DNA of 64,000 bases. Origin: Deroplatys truncata. Its lineage: Eukaryota; Arthropoda; Insecta; Mantodea; Mantidae. The stretch spans positions 76,456,557 through 76,520,556 of the forward strand of contig CM060987.1 of assembly GCA_030765065.1 (NCBI GenBank), given 5' to 3'. Positions 21,301-32,577 of the stretch are shown piece after piece (position 1 is the first letter of the stretch; every line of letters starts with the position of its first letter). The notes under the pieces are model-generated. The model was not told the DNA's origin. It ran no database searches and worked only from the letters and a program-made list of their open reading frames with translations. The position numbers and the translations under genes were made by a program.

Positions 21301-22844
21301 GCTGAGTTCAATAATCTTATTATAGCAGTCTAATCGGCTTTCCATCCATTTGGGATTTGACATGTAGATCAGAAAATGTTTATTTAAAGTGCTTAAAATC
21401 TTTTCTTAGCTCCTTTTTATATATTCCACAGGTTAAACCCTATTTTACAATTTGCATATTAGGTTTATAGTTTTATAATTTAAAAAGAATTAAAATAGTA
21501 TGATTATTTGCTTTTACATTGTCGATGGATGTGGCGAATAAAGTTTACGAAATGCTTGTAGCAACATCTTCGACAAAAAATTTTATGCCGTGGTTTTATA
21601 AATTCTGTATTGCAAGGGTTTAAGTGAAGTTTCAAGCAGTATGGTTTTTACTTAAATGAACCAAGGACAACTAAAGAGTAAATGTTTTATTGTTTCTTCA
21701 CTTCTACAAGGGCAATTGAGATCCTTTTCTATGATAATGTAAAATCATTGGAAGTATGTACCGAATTGTGTGAGTGTAAAATCAGGAAAGAATACATTTT
21801 AGGCGACTGTGTATTTCAGGGAAAAATATATTTATTTTTATTCAGCCATTGTAGCAAATTAATATTTATATATAATCAGTTCATAGATACATTATTAATC
21901 CAATAAATTAAAAATATCTTTAAATCATAAAATATGACATACAAAATCGAGTAGGAAGATTATTCAAATTTCGTCTTCCTAAACGTTCATAGCTAATATT
22001 AGCTAAACAAAATAATCTAGATGAACATAAAGCTATTTATCCACTGTGAATTCCATGACAGAATATTTTAAAATTTTTATGTTTACTTCATCGGTTTCTG
22101 GGGCTTTGCTATTTTTTAAAGTTTTTTGGACTTATCGAAATCCATGTCTGTTATTAAATCAACAAGTTTGAAATTATTTTGTATCTAGATTTTCTTATTC
22201 TTCTTCTTCCTCGTCTCTATTATACCATAACTGTTTCAAATATATCAGATACCCTTAAACATTTGAAAGGCTATTTATTGTACCGTATGTTTTTCCTCTG
22301 TGTTTGTGTTTTGTTATTTCATATGCATTCACTTGTGCAACATGTACGTCATGCCCCAAATTGCTTACACAGACGCTCCAACTTTCTCTATGCAATCTTC
22401 TTGATTGTCTTTTGTGAGTGCGAATCTTCTTTTATATTCCGTCGTATCTTCTTCCAGTTTTTGCGTTCAGGAATTTAAGATATGCCTTCCTTTTATCATC
22501 TACTAACAGTGAGAAAGCAGTGTGTTCATTCAATATAATCAATGAACGTTTACTTATGCTTCTGATAAATATTTGTGCCAACTCTTCAGTTGCAGCCATT
22601 CTGTAATTACGTCTGGACTATTTCTGTCAACCAAATACTCATCTGAACTTTGGTAATATAATTTTTTATGCTGCCCTCTTGCAATAAATGTGTTTTAACT
22701 CACTGCTTCCTTATACTTGCATTTTGTTTAGCTCTAGAATGAAACCATCTTGTATGGTATTGTTTTAGGCTAAAGCATATAATGATCCGAAGCGATACTA
22801 TAACTTCCTAAAACTCTTGAGTGTAACATCCTGCATATTCAAAT
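21301..22844. other. Unassigned AT-rich DNA
   Basis: Possible further RT decay near 21300-21480. Otherwise no gene, tRNA box or repeat boundary was recognised. The frames at 21682-21906 and 22179-22478 have no recognisable domain. Confidence 0.45.
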
Positions 22845-23640
22845 TTTACTTTATTTACTACTTACGGATAGTTAGTAGAGGAAGTATTGATTTCCTCCAA
22901 AAAGTTCCATACCAAGATTTCACGGAAAATACACGTCTTCTGGCTCCCCGAATAAGAAATAAAGAGCATTTTTAGGAAACGGTCTGTGTGTGTAGTGTGT
23001 TTAAGGACAGCACAAATCAAAGCCAAAAAATCGGTTAAATACCAAAAAAGGTATTAACTTCAGCGTTCTTCAAGGATGTGAGATGAAGACTTCCAAGAAA
23101 CTCTTCGCACCACAAACTACCCTTTACTTGCGAACATTTTCGTTGTATTTGATTTTCTCAAAAATGGCTCTAACGATGTTAATTAAAATAGCATATGTTT
23201 AAGATATTTGTAGGACAAATAAAAAAATGTATATATTGAATTTACAGGGAAATAGCCTCTGAAGTCCTTATCATTCTGAATGACTTTCGTATAACTGGTA
23301 AACCTAAGAGATAGACAAAATCGTACTTAAAAAAGGGTAGATCTTGTTAAAGAGCACAATTTATGTCATATAAAATTGTTTGTGCCTTTAACTATTTTTG
23401 AGATACTCTTTGTTATTGTTTTGCATTTTCAAATACGTTTTGCTTTTCGCAAGTCACTATTCGTTTAACTTGTGTTCATGCAACGAACCTGTTTTTTAAA
23501 AATCAAACCTTTGCTGTACATCCCTATATCTAATATGAAATATCTAAATGTTTAGCAGAAATTTATCGTTTAACAAGAAGAAGATAGAAGAAGAATTTGT
23601 ATGAATAATTGTATGAGTAGAGCAAGTCACATCAAATTTT
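22845..23640 (-). mobile_element. ACT repeat, near full length
   Basis: Left hairpin arm ACTTTATTTACTA from 22849 pairs with TAGTAGAGGAAGT about 12 bp later, with one mismatch and G-T pairs. The body follows in family order and the right end is GAGTAGAGCAAGTCACATCA. Only a short TG run remains. Confidence 0.8.
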
Positions 23641-23864
23641 TGTGTAGAGTGCAATGTAAAAATAGTTAACATTTCAAAACTTAAAATCTATATAAAAAAT
23701 GAAAATGAATTTTAAAAATTATAAGCTTTGAATATTGTTTGGAGATGTAGTCCAAATGCCCATTTTCCGAAATTTTCACCAAAGTTCATTGGTTCATTCT
23801 CTTAAATTATTCCATATGACAATTTAAAATAATATGTACATATATTATAAAAAGATTTATAGAT

Positions 23865-23926
23865 TTACTTTACTTTTAAAAACAGTCTGTTAAGTTGATA
23901 CAAGGGCATATAAATTTAATTTATTT
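23865..23926 (+). repeat. 62-bp perfect direct duplication, left copy
   Basis: From TTACTTTACTTTTAAAAACA through TTTAATTTATTT, identical at all 62 positions to 24947-25008. The flanking bases differ on both sides. Confidence 0.95.
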
Positions 23927-24946
23927 TCTCTTATTTAATAAACTTTCGCATTATAAGTCGCCTTCCATCCAATCTCTCTGAAAACCTTCAAGTATGTATA
24001 TACCGAAAGGTATGATAGTTAAAAGTGTCATATATATTATCTGGGTTGCGAATTTTTTTTGAGATACTGATTTTTAAAGCATAAAGGAAATTTGAAGAAG
24101 AAATTTACAATTATGTATCTATATATATATATGTTTTCAAATATGTGTTTAGAATTAAATTTAGTGCAAGCATAACAGCAATTTTTTTGTGCTATGATAA
24201 GATAAATCATATGTATGTTTAAAATGTGCTCACTTTTTGATAATCGATAACTTGGGAACAAAATGGCATAGTTATTTGTTGGGTAGAATTCATAAGACAT
24301 TTGACTGTCCCGTTTATCCGTCGAGCAGAACTAGAGGATTAGTGTATTCTGAACTGAGAGTTTTTTCATTAATATTTCGCTCTAACTTAGCATCATACGG
24401 ACAATCATACATTATACTACAATTTCTTGTAGTTAAAACATTACTATATGCGGTCCAAACATTCCTTGGTATATTGTGGATAATAATGCTATAATATTTC
24501 TGCATTTTATTGTATATCTGTTAAAAGTTTTCTAGTATTTCAATGTGGACAGGTTTCTGGAGATGTCTTCTAAAACCTTTGGTGAGGGTTACTCCATGGG
24601 CATCAAGTGTTCGTGAAAATACCATGCAGACGTTTTCACTGAGCATTTCTCCGTGATAAAGTCCAAAGTGTAAATAATTTTCTCTTCGCACACATAATTG
24701 GAAATAAGGCATTTATCTATTTAGTAACCTGAAAGCAGCAAACGTGACTCTTTTACTTCAATAAACAGTATTTGCTAAAACATAAACTTACCACTTAATT
24801 TGATTACATCGTTACCAAATCCATGGTATAACCGTCAATATGCGTGTCGATAGTGGTACTAAAGCTGGCCTACTTTTATTCTAAAAAGATATAATGCATA
24901 CTTTAAATATTACAATTAGTGTTACATAAAATGAATTAAAACTGCC
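23927..24946. other. 1.02-kb segment bounded by the 62-bp duplication
   Basis: Contains the two in-phase minus-strand frames described at 24314-24712, and a GTAAGT / TTTGCTGCTTTCAG donor-acceptor pair on the minus strand between about 24795 and 24731. No transposon termini were recognised at its ends. Confidence 0.5.
24314..24712 (-). pseudogene. Unrecognised minus-strand reading frame with one internal stop
   Basis: Frames 24712-24521 and 24505-24314 are in the same phase, separated by a single TAA at 24520-24518 plus five codons. Together they give about 132 codons with a varied composition (Cys, Trp, His, Pro present), unlike the low-complexity chance frames around them. I do not recognise a family. 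It may be a decayed exon, a retrocopy or chance. It lies within the segment bounded by the 62-bp duplication. Confidence 0.3.
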
Positions 24947-25008
24947 TTACTTTACTTTTAAAAACAGTCTGTTAAGTTGATACAAGGGCATATAAATTTA
25001 ATTTATTT
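24947..25008 (+). repeat. 62-bp perfect direct duplication, right copy
   Basis: Identical to 23865-23926, 1,082 bp away. Confidence 0.95.
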
Positions 25009-25673
25009 AAATTTCCTTCTAGCTGTAAATGGATACCTAAACCGGTTTTTGACATATAGGTGGATACCATTTTTATGCACCATAGAAAGAGTGCACAAAA
25101 GCACAGTATATTGTAATTCATATTTGCGAAATACGTATGCATTTTTAACGAGTGTTTTAAAAACGGTTTTGAAGATTTCTTCTCACTTGGAATAAAGGTC
25201 TTTAGTCTGAGGAAGTAATTTATGGATTAAAATGCATTCTTAAATTCAATTTTATAGCAGAATAATGATGATATTTGGTTACTTAAATTTTATATTTGTC
25301 TGGTATTTTTAACCGTGAATATTTTTGTTGTGTAGATACACATATTTATTTTACATAACATCAATAAGCCTGTGCTTATTTTAAGCTTTTTCTGATATTT
25401 CAGGAAATAAAGTTTTCACATAAACTTTGCCATAATCTCAGAGCTAAATGGACATAATTTAATACATCATACACCACGGTTATCTTGAATGACGCGACTG
25501 CGGCCTCCGGGTCTGACATCTAGTACGTATTGGTTTGAATGATCCCACCCTGCAGTAGTGTAGCTTATGCGCCGTGCAGTGTAACGGTCTATGAAGTTGT
25601 CTAAGATTATCTGGCACGTTGTATAATGCGAATAGCGTTATGTGAAGCTATGTGTAGTTATGATGTGTACTAC
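25009..25673. other. Unassigned AT-rich DNA
   Basis: No gene or repeat recognised up to the target duplication of the dimeric SINE. Confidence 0.45.
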
Positions 25674-25684
25674 AGAATAGCGTG

Positions 25685-26124
25685 GCCGGCCCTCGTAGCC
25701 GTGGTCGCTGGAGTGTATAGCTCCGGCGCTCCGCCAAACTGAGGGTTGCGGGTTCGAGTCCCGCCATGGGCATGGGTGTTTGTGTGAGTGTGTGTTGTGT
25801 AATTGCGAAAAAAGCAGTGCCATTTATTGTCGTCCTCCGTGGACTAGTGGTACCGTGCTAGCCTCTAGTTCCCAAGGTCGCGGGTTCAAACCCGGCGGAG
25901 GGCGATGGATTTTTTCGGGCGTAAAAATCGTTAGCACGGCTTCCTTCGGAAGGGAAGTAAAGCCGGTGGTCCCGTGTCGTAGATTTACGGCACGTAAAAG
26001 AACCTCAAGCCTGATAAAGAGGCCTCTGAGCAAAATTACAGGTGTTTCACGCCCAATATAGAATGGGACGCTAAGAACCATAGTAGTTAAAGAGCGTCCA
26101 TAAATAAAACTCAATTTAATTTAA
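25685..26124 (+). mobile_element. Dimeric SINE (family A head plus family B) with 11-bp target duplication
   Basis: Two tRNA-derived units lie head to tail. Unit A (25685-25828) has TAGCCGTGGTCGC and GGGTTCGAGTCCCGCC boxes and a TG-rich tail. Unit B (25829-26124) has ACTAGTGGTACCGTGC and GGGTTCAAACCCGGCGG boxes, a body with CTTCCTTCGGAAGGGAAGTAA-like bases, and an AATTTAATTTAA end. The same 11 bases, AGAATAGCGTG, stand at 25674-25684 and 26125-26135, so both units went in as one retroposed molecule. Each unit also exists alone (A at 47527-47645, B at 48386-48666). Transcription would be by pol III from the first head, with mobilisation by a partner LINE. Confidence 0.9.
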
Positions 26125-26135
26125 AGAATAGCGTG

Positions 26136-26600
26136 TGTTTATTGTGTTAATTTTTGCAACAAGGAAATGTTGACTCTCAGCTTGAAAACTGCAAATATTT
26201 CGTGGCGTCACCGTTCTTAACAAATCCACAATTTATAGGCTATTACAAACACTTAAACAGACTGGATCCGTGTTAGACAAAAATAAACATAGTAAACAGT
26301 TCTAAAAAATAAAAAATAAATATGTACCTACCCTCTCGGAAAGAAGTCCAAGGAAAACGCTGCTTCGCATTACAATATTTATTTTTATGATAGAATAAAC
26401 CAATGTGATTATTATCTGCGGGAATGCTTAGAGGTAAATTTATACAAGCCCCGTAATTTGTTCAACAATTGCCAGTCTTGTATACACGGTAGGCCTCCGC
26501 TATTACTGCCAAGGGCTATACAGCGAAGGTCTGGGCACCAGTGCTTCTTATGGAGCGAACGTTTTTGTTTTATGGAGCTGGCGTTCCTGGAGGCAAATCT
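26136..26600. other. Unassigned DNA
   Basis: No recognised gene or repeat; a moderately GC-rich stretch from 26455 leads into the core SINE. Confidence 0.4.
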
Positions 26601-27095
26601 ACATAGGGGTAGAGGTAAAGGTTATTCAACGGAGGCAGCCGCCTCGCCTACTGCGACCTGCACAAATCTATTGTGGCTACAACCCCCAAAAGGAAGGAAT
26701 GGGGTGAAGGAACCACTGGAGGCTATCTGCCGTAGACAGAAATGCCACAGCGAAGCGCGGAAATCCCTAACCTTTCCAAGCTCGAAGAACCATCTCACAG
26801 CTGTAGCCTTCGAGAGAGGACGAGGGACGATCCACCAATCAAGCAGCCTTCTGATGCCCACGGAGAGTAATCTTTCAATTGAGCAAGCATCTGCGCCATT
26901 TTTCCGGCACCGACATACACCACGAAACCTAGAACCACGCCTGAAAGATGAGAAGGAACAGAGGAAAAGTGTTGTAGAGAAGAAACCACCCCAGCATTCG
27001 TCTGCCGACCCGTTGAAACCCTGAAAAACCCATGGGTCAGCGTGAGCGGTTGCCAGGGATCATTACCGCGGCTCCACCTCGTTCGGTTAGTTTTG
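26601..27095 (-). mobile_element. Core-domain SINE, copy 1
   Basis: GC-rich insert in AT-rich DNA. On the minus strand the central core reads GAATGCTGGGGTGGTTTC, then TTCCTTCTCATCTTTCAG, which is shared with copies at 32844-33420 and 43695-44190. The left end (the minus-strand 3' end) is AACCTTTACCTCTACC, a CCTTTAC-type repeat tail. The tRNA-like head is largely lost at the right. The open frames through it (26458-27024 and others) are non-coding consequences of its GC content. Confidence 0.6.
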
Positions 27096-27457
27096 CATAT
27101 GGACGTTTTAAGTATGAAACGGCGAAATCGCAATAAGTAAGCAATGATTCTACTGCAGAATAGTGGAAATATAATTTTCTGTACAATATACACTGCATAA
27201 GGCGCATAAGGCCTCCGTAGTTACAAAATGTTTACACGAAAAGAAAACGTAGCAAATATCAACATTTATATGGGAAAATCATACACTCGAACATACATCC
27301 CATTAATCTTGATTATTCCATATGAGAGTCTGAAATTACTAAGATTTTTACTACCTCTAGCACCTATAGTAGGCACAGAAAGCATTGCATATCACCCAAC
27401 AATTTGATATGCAAATTTCACGAAATTTGAGGTTCCGGAATTCAAAACAAATGTTCT
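27096..27457. other. Unassigned DNA
   Basis: No gene recognised between the SINE and the next ACT repeat. Confidence 0.4.
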
Positions 27458-27985
27458 TATTTTCTCTACTGTGTAATGCAGCAAGTAGAGGAAGTATTGT
27501 ATTCCACTCAACAATACTCAAACCAAAATGTCACTGAAAATACATGTTTTGAGGCCTTCTGAACCAAAACAAATACATTTTTACGAAAAGCTGTGTCTGT
27601 GTGTCATATGATTTGTGAACACCATAGCTCAAAAATGTTAAGTCGCTTATTTACCAAACTTGATATTTAAGTTAGTTATGTATCTTCCAAGGATGCGTGG
27701 CGAAGATTTTCAAGAACTCCCTTAACAGGGAATCTTTCTCGAAAGTTTGATTTTATAAAAAATGACTAATTTTTAAAATTAAAATACCATATATTTAAGA
27801 TATTTTCATGAGAAATTAAATGTATATTTTGAATTTTTTAGTAATACTACTTGAAATTCTATTTATTCTAAATGAATTTTCTATAATTTATAAACCGCAA
27901 GAGATAGACAAAATCTTAATAAACAAAAAAAAAAAAGGCAGATATCTTTAGAGCAAACAATTTATATCAACTGGAAAGTTATTCT
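27458..27985 (-). mobile_element. ACT repeat, truncated at the far end
   Basis: Hairpin arm ATTTTCTCTACT pairs with AGTAGAGGAAGT by Watson-Crick and G-T pairs. The body runs in family order to TTTATATCAACTGG and then stops where the next copy starts. Confidence 0.8.
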
Positions 27986-28812
27986 CTTTTACTTTCTCTA
28001 CCACGTACATAATAGTAGTTAGAGAAGGTATAGCATTCCACCCAAAAATTCGAACCTCCATGTGTATGTGTGTGTGTGTGTGTGTTTGTGCACGCGCGCG
28101 CGTAGATGTGTCTGTGAACACCTTAACTCAAAAACGAAAAGTCGGATCAATTCTAAACTTGGCATTCAAGTCCAATACTTCCAAAGATACAACATGAAGA
28201 TTTCAAGAAAATTCCCCTATCCCAAGCTACCCTTTATATAGAATAAGATTAAACATTTTTAATTTTCTAAACAAATAGCTACAACGATTTTGATTAAAAT
28301 ACCACATATTAGAGATATTTACATGACAAATAAAATGTATATGATTTTTCTGGGAGTAATCTTTGAAATCGTCTTCATTCGGAAGGAATTCTGTACAATC
28401 TTGTATAACTGTTAAATGTTAAACGATAGACGAAACCATACTACACAAGAAATGAAAATCTCTTTAAAACACACAATTTATTTCAAATAACTTTTTTGGT
28501 GACATCAGCTATTTCCAAGATATCCGTTATTATTGTTTCGAACGGTTCAATACTTAGGCATTGTTTTAAAGTCCGGCGGTTAACATTCAGTTGATTGTAG
28601 CAATTTCATGGAAAGTGTATGAATTTTAAGGCTAGCGAATAGCATCCAGTTCTTAAACATTTGAGTGTCGCTGTTCTCTTTGTATCTATAACAAAATGTG
28701 TAATTTAGCTATTTCTGCAAAGATTTATTTGGATTATAATGAAGTAGATATAAAAATAAGCTTTAGTAAGACTACTTTGTATACCTGCTAATAAATGATA
28801 GAAAGTATAAAA
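27986..28812 (-). mobile_element. ACT repeat, near full length
   Basis: Starts ACTTTCTCTACCACGTAC at 27990, has a TG/CG tract at 28066-28103 and the family body. It ends in a worn tail that runs straight into an inverted copy. Confidence 0.8.
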
Positions 28813-29085
28813 AATCTGATGTGTTACACTCACATGACTTTCCCTACTGTTGTACAAAATATTTTTACAAACGCTTATTCTCCATCTACTTCATGTTAAT
28901 CGAGATAAACATTTGCAGACTCCATCTTATTGCTAAGTTTCTTGTAGATGTAAGGGGAATATATATTTATAAGGGCAATATAGAAATACAGTAGCCTTTC
29001 AGCACATACATATATCTTAATAACTGGTTGCTAGGTGCAGCACCATTCTCTTTGCCACAGATTAAAACTCTTTGCATATACAAGA
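28813..29085 (+). mobile_element. ACT repeat, first 270 bp only
   Basis: Starts AATCTGATGTGTTACACTCA and ACTTTCCCTAC, reads the first quarter of the element and breaks off at GCATATACAAGACAAAAAAA, where a new copy begins. The partial copy closely matches the start of 36147-37044. Confidence 0.8.
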
Positions 29086-29797
29086 CAAAAAAATCTGATG
29101 TGTTACACTCACATGACTTTCTCTACTCTTGTACAATCTAATTTTACAAACGCCTATTCTCCATATGCTTCATGTTAATCGAGATATCGAGATGTCAATC
29201 TTATTGGTAATTTTCTTGTAGATGCAAGGGGAATATGGTAGCTTTTAAGCGATAGTCAAATATTTTAACGCTGGTTGCTATGTGGCGCATTTCATTCTCT
29301 TTGCATGTCCAGGACATAAAAAAAATGAATAACGAATTTGAGAAAAAGTATAAGTATTGAAAAATTTAAGGAAATAACAAGCAATATCTCGAAAACGGTT
29401 CACTCAACAAAAAACATTTATATGACATAAGTTGTGTATTTTAACGCGATCTACATTTTTTGTGAAGTAACATTCTGTCTATCTCTTACGGTTTACCAGT
29501 TATGCAAAAGTCGTTCACAATAAAGAATACTTTTGGAGACATTTCCAGAAAATTGGAGATATACATTTCATTTCTCATGACATTATCTTAAACATATGAT
29601 ATTTTCATCAAAATCGTTAGAGCCATGTTTGAGAAAATTAAAATTTTCGAAAAATGTTCCATGTAAAGGGTAGTCTGGGGTGGGGGGATTTTCTTGAAAA
29701 CCTTCGTGTCGCATCTCTGGAAGATACTGAATCTAAATACCAAGTTTGGTGTTTATCCGACTGTTCGTTTTTGAGTTATGCTGTTCACAGACACACA

Positions 29798-29848
<51 letters not shown>

Positions 29849-29989
29849 ACACACGGACATGTTTCCAAAAATGCTTTTCTTGGATTCAGTGGTTCTCAAA
29901 ACATGTATTTCCAGTGAAATCTCGGTATCGAATTTTTGGGTGGAATGCAATACTTCCCCTACTTACTATACGTAGTAGAGAAAGTAAAA
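29086..29989 (+). mobile_element. ACT repeat, full length with long (CA)n
   Basis: Canonical copy: AATCTGATGTGTTACACTCA start, subterminal ACTTTCTCTAC, (CA)n at about 29792-29845, and terminal hairpin 29952-29985 (12-nt arms, 10-nt loop) followed by AAAAA. Frames of 60-90 codons through it are (CA)n artefacts. Confidence 0.9.
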
Positions 29990-30611
29990 ATGAATAACGA
30001 ATTCCCACTTGAGAAAATAAGTATTGAAAAATTTAAGGAAATAACAAGCAATATCTCGAAAATGGTTCACTCAACAAAAATATGTATGACATAAATTGTG
30101 TATTTTAACGCGATCTACATTTTTTGTGTAGTAAAATTTTGTGTACCTCTTATGGTTTACCAGTTATGCAAAAGTCGTTCACAATGAAGAATACTTTTGG
30201 AGACATACCCAGAAAATTCAAGATATACATTTTATTTGGCATGAAAATATCTTAAACATATGATATTTTAATCAAAATCGTTATAGTCATTTTTGAGAAA
30301 ATTAAAATTTTGAAAAATCTTCCATGCAAAGGCTAATCTGGGGTGGGGGGATTTTCTTGAAAACCTTCGTGTCGCATCTCTGGAAGATACGGAGCCTAAA
30401 TACCAAGTTTGGTGTTTATCCGACTGTTCGTTTCTGAGTTATGTTGTTCACAGACAGACACACAGACACACACACGGACATGTTTCCAAAAATGCTTATT
30501 TTGGATTCAGGGGGTCTCAAAACATGTATTTCCGGTGAAATCTCGGTTTTTAATTTTTGGGTGGAATACAATACTTCCCCTACTTACTATACGTAGTAGA
30601 GAAAGTAAAAA
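29990..30611 (+). mobile_element. ACT repeat, tandem partial copy
   Basis: Begins at AATGAATAACGAATTCCC, equivalent to position about 29328 of the preceding copy, and repeats the last 620 bp including the hairpin (30573-30606). It joins the previous copy with no spacer, so the last two thirds of the element are tandemly repeated. Confidence 0.85.
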
Positions 30612-30639
30612 TCATGCGGATGTATCACATCAAATTTTT

Positions 30640-30756
30640 TCTCTTGGTTATGCAAATATCATGGAATTTGAAAGCCTTCTCATAGCGACGCGCTCTTTAA
30701 AAATGTGACTGTCGCTTTAACTACCGTATCCCACAATGAATTTGTAAATGTGGTTT
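30640..30756 (-). mobile_element. ACT repeat fragment left of a SINE
   Basis: ATCATGGAATTTGAAAGCC and ATGTGACTGTCGCTTTAACT match the family's distal part. The element resumes at 31103-31197 beyond a SINE. Confidence 0.6.
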
Positions 30757-30960
30757 GAAATTTTACCTAGATTAATAGATAAAATAGTAATTCTTGTGAA
30801 TAGGAAAGGTAGAATCAGACGACTGAAAAAGTCAATATCATAACGGAGATTTGAACCACGGATCTTCCTGTCTCCGCCCGGTTGCTCCAACCACTGAGCT
30901 ACCATGGCAATCTGCCGGCAGGATATTAAATTCTCCAACTCACCCGCATTTTTTCCGGTA
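30757..30960 (-). mobile_element. tRNA-derived SINE, family D
   Basis: Minus-strand head GGTAGCTCAGTGGTTGGAGC (A box) and CGTGGTTCAAATCTCCG (B box) at about 30912-30842, with a tRNA-like layout. The tail runs toward 30757. It interrupts an ACT repeat fragment. Confidence 0.65.
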
Positions 30961-31102
30961 AACCACAAGGAGATCTGTTTTGAGATGACATACCCTAATG
31001 GCGACTTACAATGTTGTAAGTACTTTAAGTTCCGGGTTTCATAGTTTCAACCACTATTAGGTCAATTAATGGAATTAATTGTTCTTCCACACAAGCCGTG
31101 TG

Positions 31103-31197
31103 TTGTACGAGGTTTGGAAAGGTAGAAGAGAAGAGAATTTGTAAGAATAATTTGTAGAAGAGTGAGTAGAGAAAGTCGTGCGAGTGGAGCACATCAT
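31103..31197 (-). mobile_element. ACT repeat distal end fragment
   Basis: Ends GAGTGAGTAGAGAAAGTCGTG then GCACATCATATTT, the non-hairpin terminus of the family. It directly abuts the next copy. Confidence 0.7.
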
Positions 31198-31990
31198 ATT
31201 TATTTTCTCTCCCAACTACCTATAATAGATAAGAAATATTGTATTCCACCAAAAATTCTATGTGCATATTTCACGGGAAATACATGATTTAGGCCCTTAA
31301 ATTAATAAAAAAGGGTGTGTGTGGTGTGTTGTCTGTGAACAGCATTACTCAAAAACGAAAATTCAGTTAAATACCAAACTTGCTATTTACGTTCAGATCT
31401 TCCAAGGATGGTACATGACGATTTTCAGGAAAATCCCCCTCCCTAAACTACCCTTCAAGAATCTTAATTTTCTTAAAGCAGGCTTTAACGTTTTTGGTTA
31501 AATACCATATGTTTAAGGTATTTTCGTCACAAATGAAACATATGTATTGAATTTTCTGAGAATAGCCTGTTAAGTCCTCTTACTTTTGCATAATTGGGAA
31601 ACCGTAAGAGATAGACAAGCTATTGCTACACGAAATTTGAAGATCTCGTTAAAGGACACAGTTTATTTATTTATTTATTTTTTTGTAGTTTACCATTACA
31701 GAGATATTGTATTATTATCGGCTTGACTTTTCAAACGCTTATACTTTTCTCAAGCTGAACATCGCTATTCGTTTTTTTTTTCAAAGCCATCATATACACC
31801 AGCTCTTAAAAGGTTTGACTATCGCTGTGTTCCCTCAGTCCCCTTCTGCCTACAAGAAGATATGTAATAAAACCAATTCTGCAAATTTTTATCTTGTTTA
31901 GTATAAAGTAGATGGAAGAATAAGCTTTTGTAGGAATAGTTTATTGAAGAATTGATAGAGATCATTGAATGTAACACATTATAGTTTTAG
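31198..31990 (-). mobile_element. ACT repeat, diverged near full-length copy
   Basis: Starts TTTTCTCTCCCAACTACC, with body words CATTACTCAAAAACGAAAA and CAAGGATGGTACATGACG, and ends TTGATAGAGATCATTGAATG. The TG tract is reduced to GTGTGTGTGG. Confidence 0.75.
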
Positions 31991-32454
31991 ATAACGGTTC
32001 TGTTTGTGTTTGTGTCTGTCTGTGAACAACATAACTCAAGATCGAAAAGTCTGCTAAATACCAAACTTCTATTTACATGGAAAAATTCTCATTAAATATT
32101 TGCAAAAACAATGATTTTGATTAAAACAACCTATCTTTAAGGCATTTATAAATGGGGTTGCACAATAACCTTTATATGCTGAAGTGTAGGAAACCGCTGA
32201 AACTCCAAAAGAACTGCCTTCCCACGTTTCTAATCTGAAAGATATTTGCATGACTAATCATTATATATATTCTTCTTTTCTGAGTAGGGTTTGTGAATTC
32301 CTCTTCATTCAGAATAAATTTTGTATAAATCTGTATAACTTCAAAACCCTATGTTGCAGACAAATGCGTAGATCTCTTTAAAACACAGTTTATTTTGAGT
32401 AACTATTTTTGCCATCCACCGTTTCCGAGATATTCGTTTTATTGACTTGAATTT
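31991..32454 (-). mobile_element. ACT repeat, internal part
   Basis: Begins at the TG-like tract (TGTTTGTGTCTGTCTGTG), reads the middle of the element and breaks off at TTTATTGACTTGAATTTTT, where another hairpin block starts. Both ends are missing. Confidence 0.7.
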
Positions 32455-32577
32455 TTACTTTCTCTACCTCTACTAGGTAAGCTGAGTGTTGTATAAGTAT
32501 TGTGTTCCGCTAAAAAATGTGATGTTAACATTTCAATGAAAATACATGTTTTGAGGTCCCACGAATAACAATTATTT
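32455..32577 (-). repeat. ACT repeat terminal block 1
   Basis: Only the hairpin-end 120 bp: ACTTTCTCTACCTCTACTAG to GAGGTCCCACGAATAACAAT. It is followed at once by another terminal block. Confidence 0.75.

Noticed and set aside
26458-27024. 188-codon open frame as a gene
   Set aside because: It overlaps the GC-rich core-domain SINE, has frames open on both strands, and shows no protein-like motif.
29654-29997. Thr/His-rich and Val/Cys-rich small proteins
   Set aside because: They are translations of the (CA)n tract in an ACT repeat on both strands.
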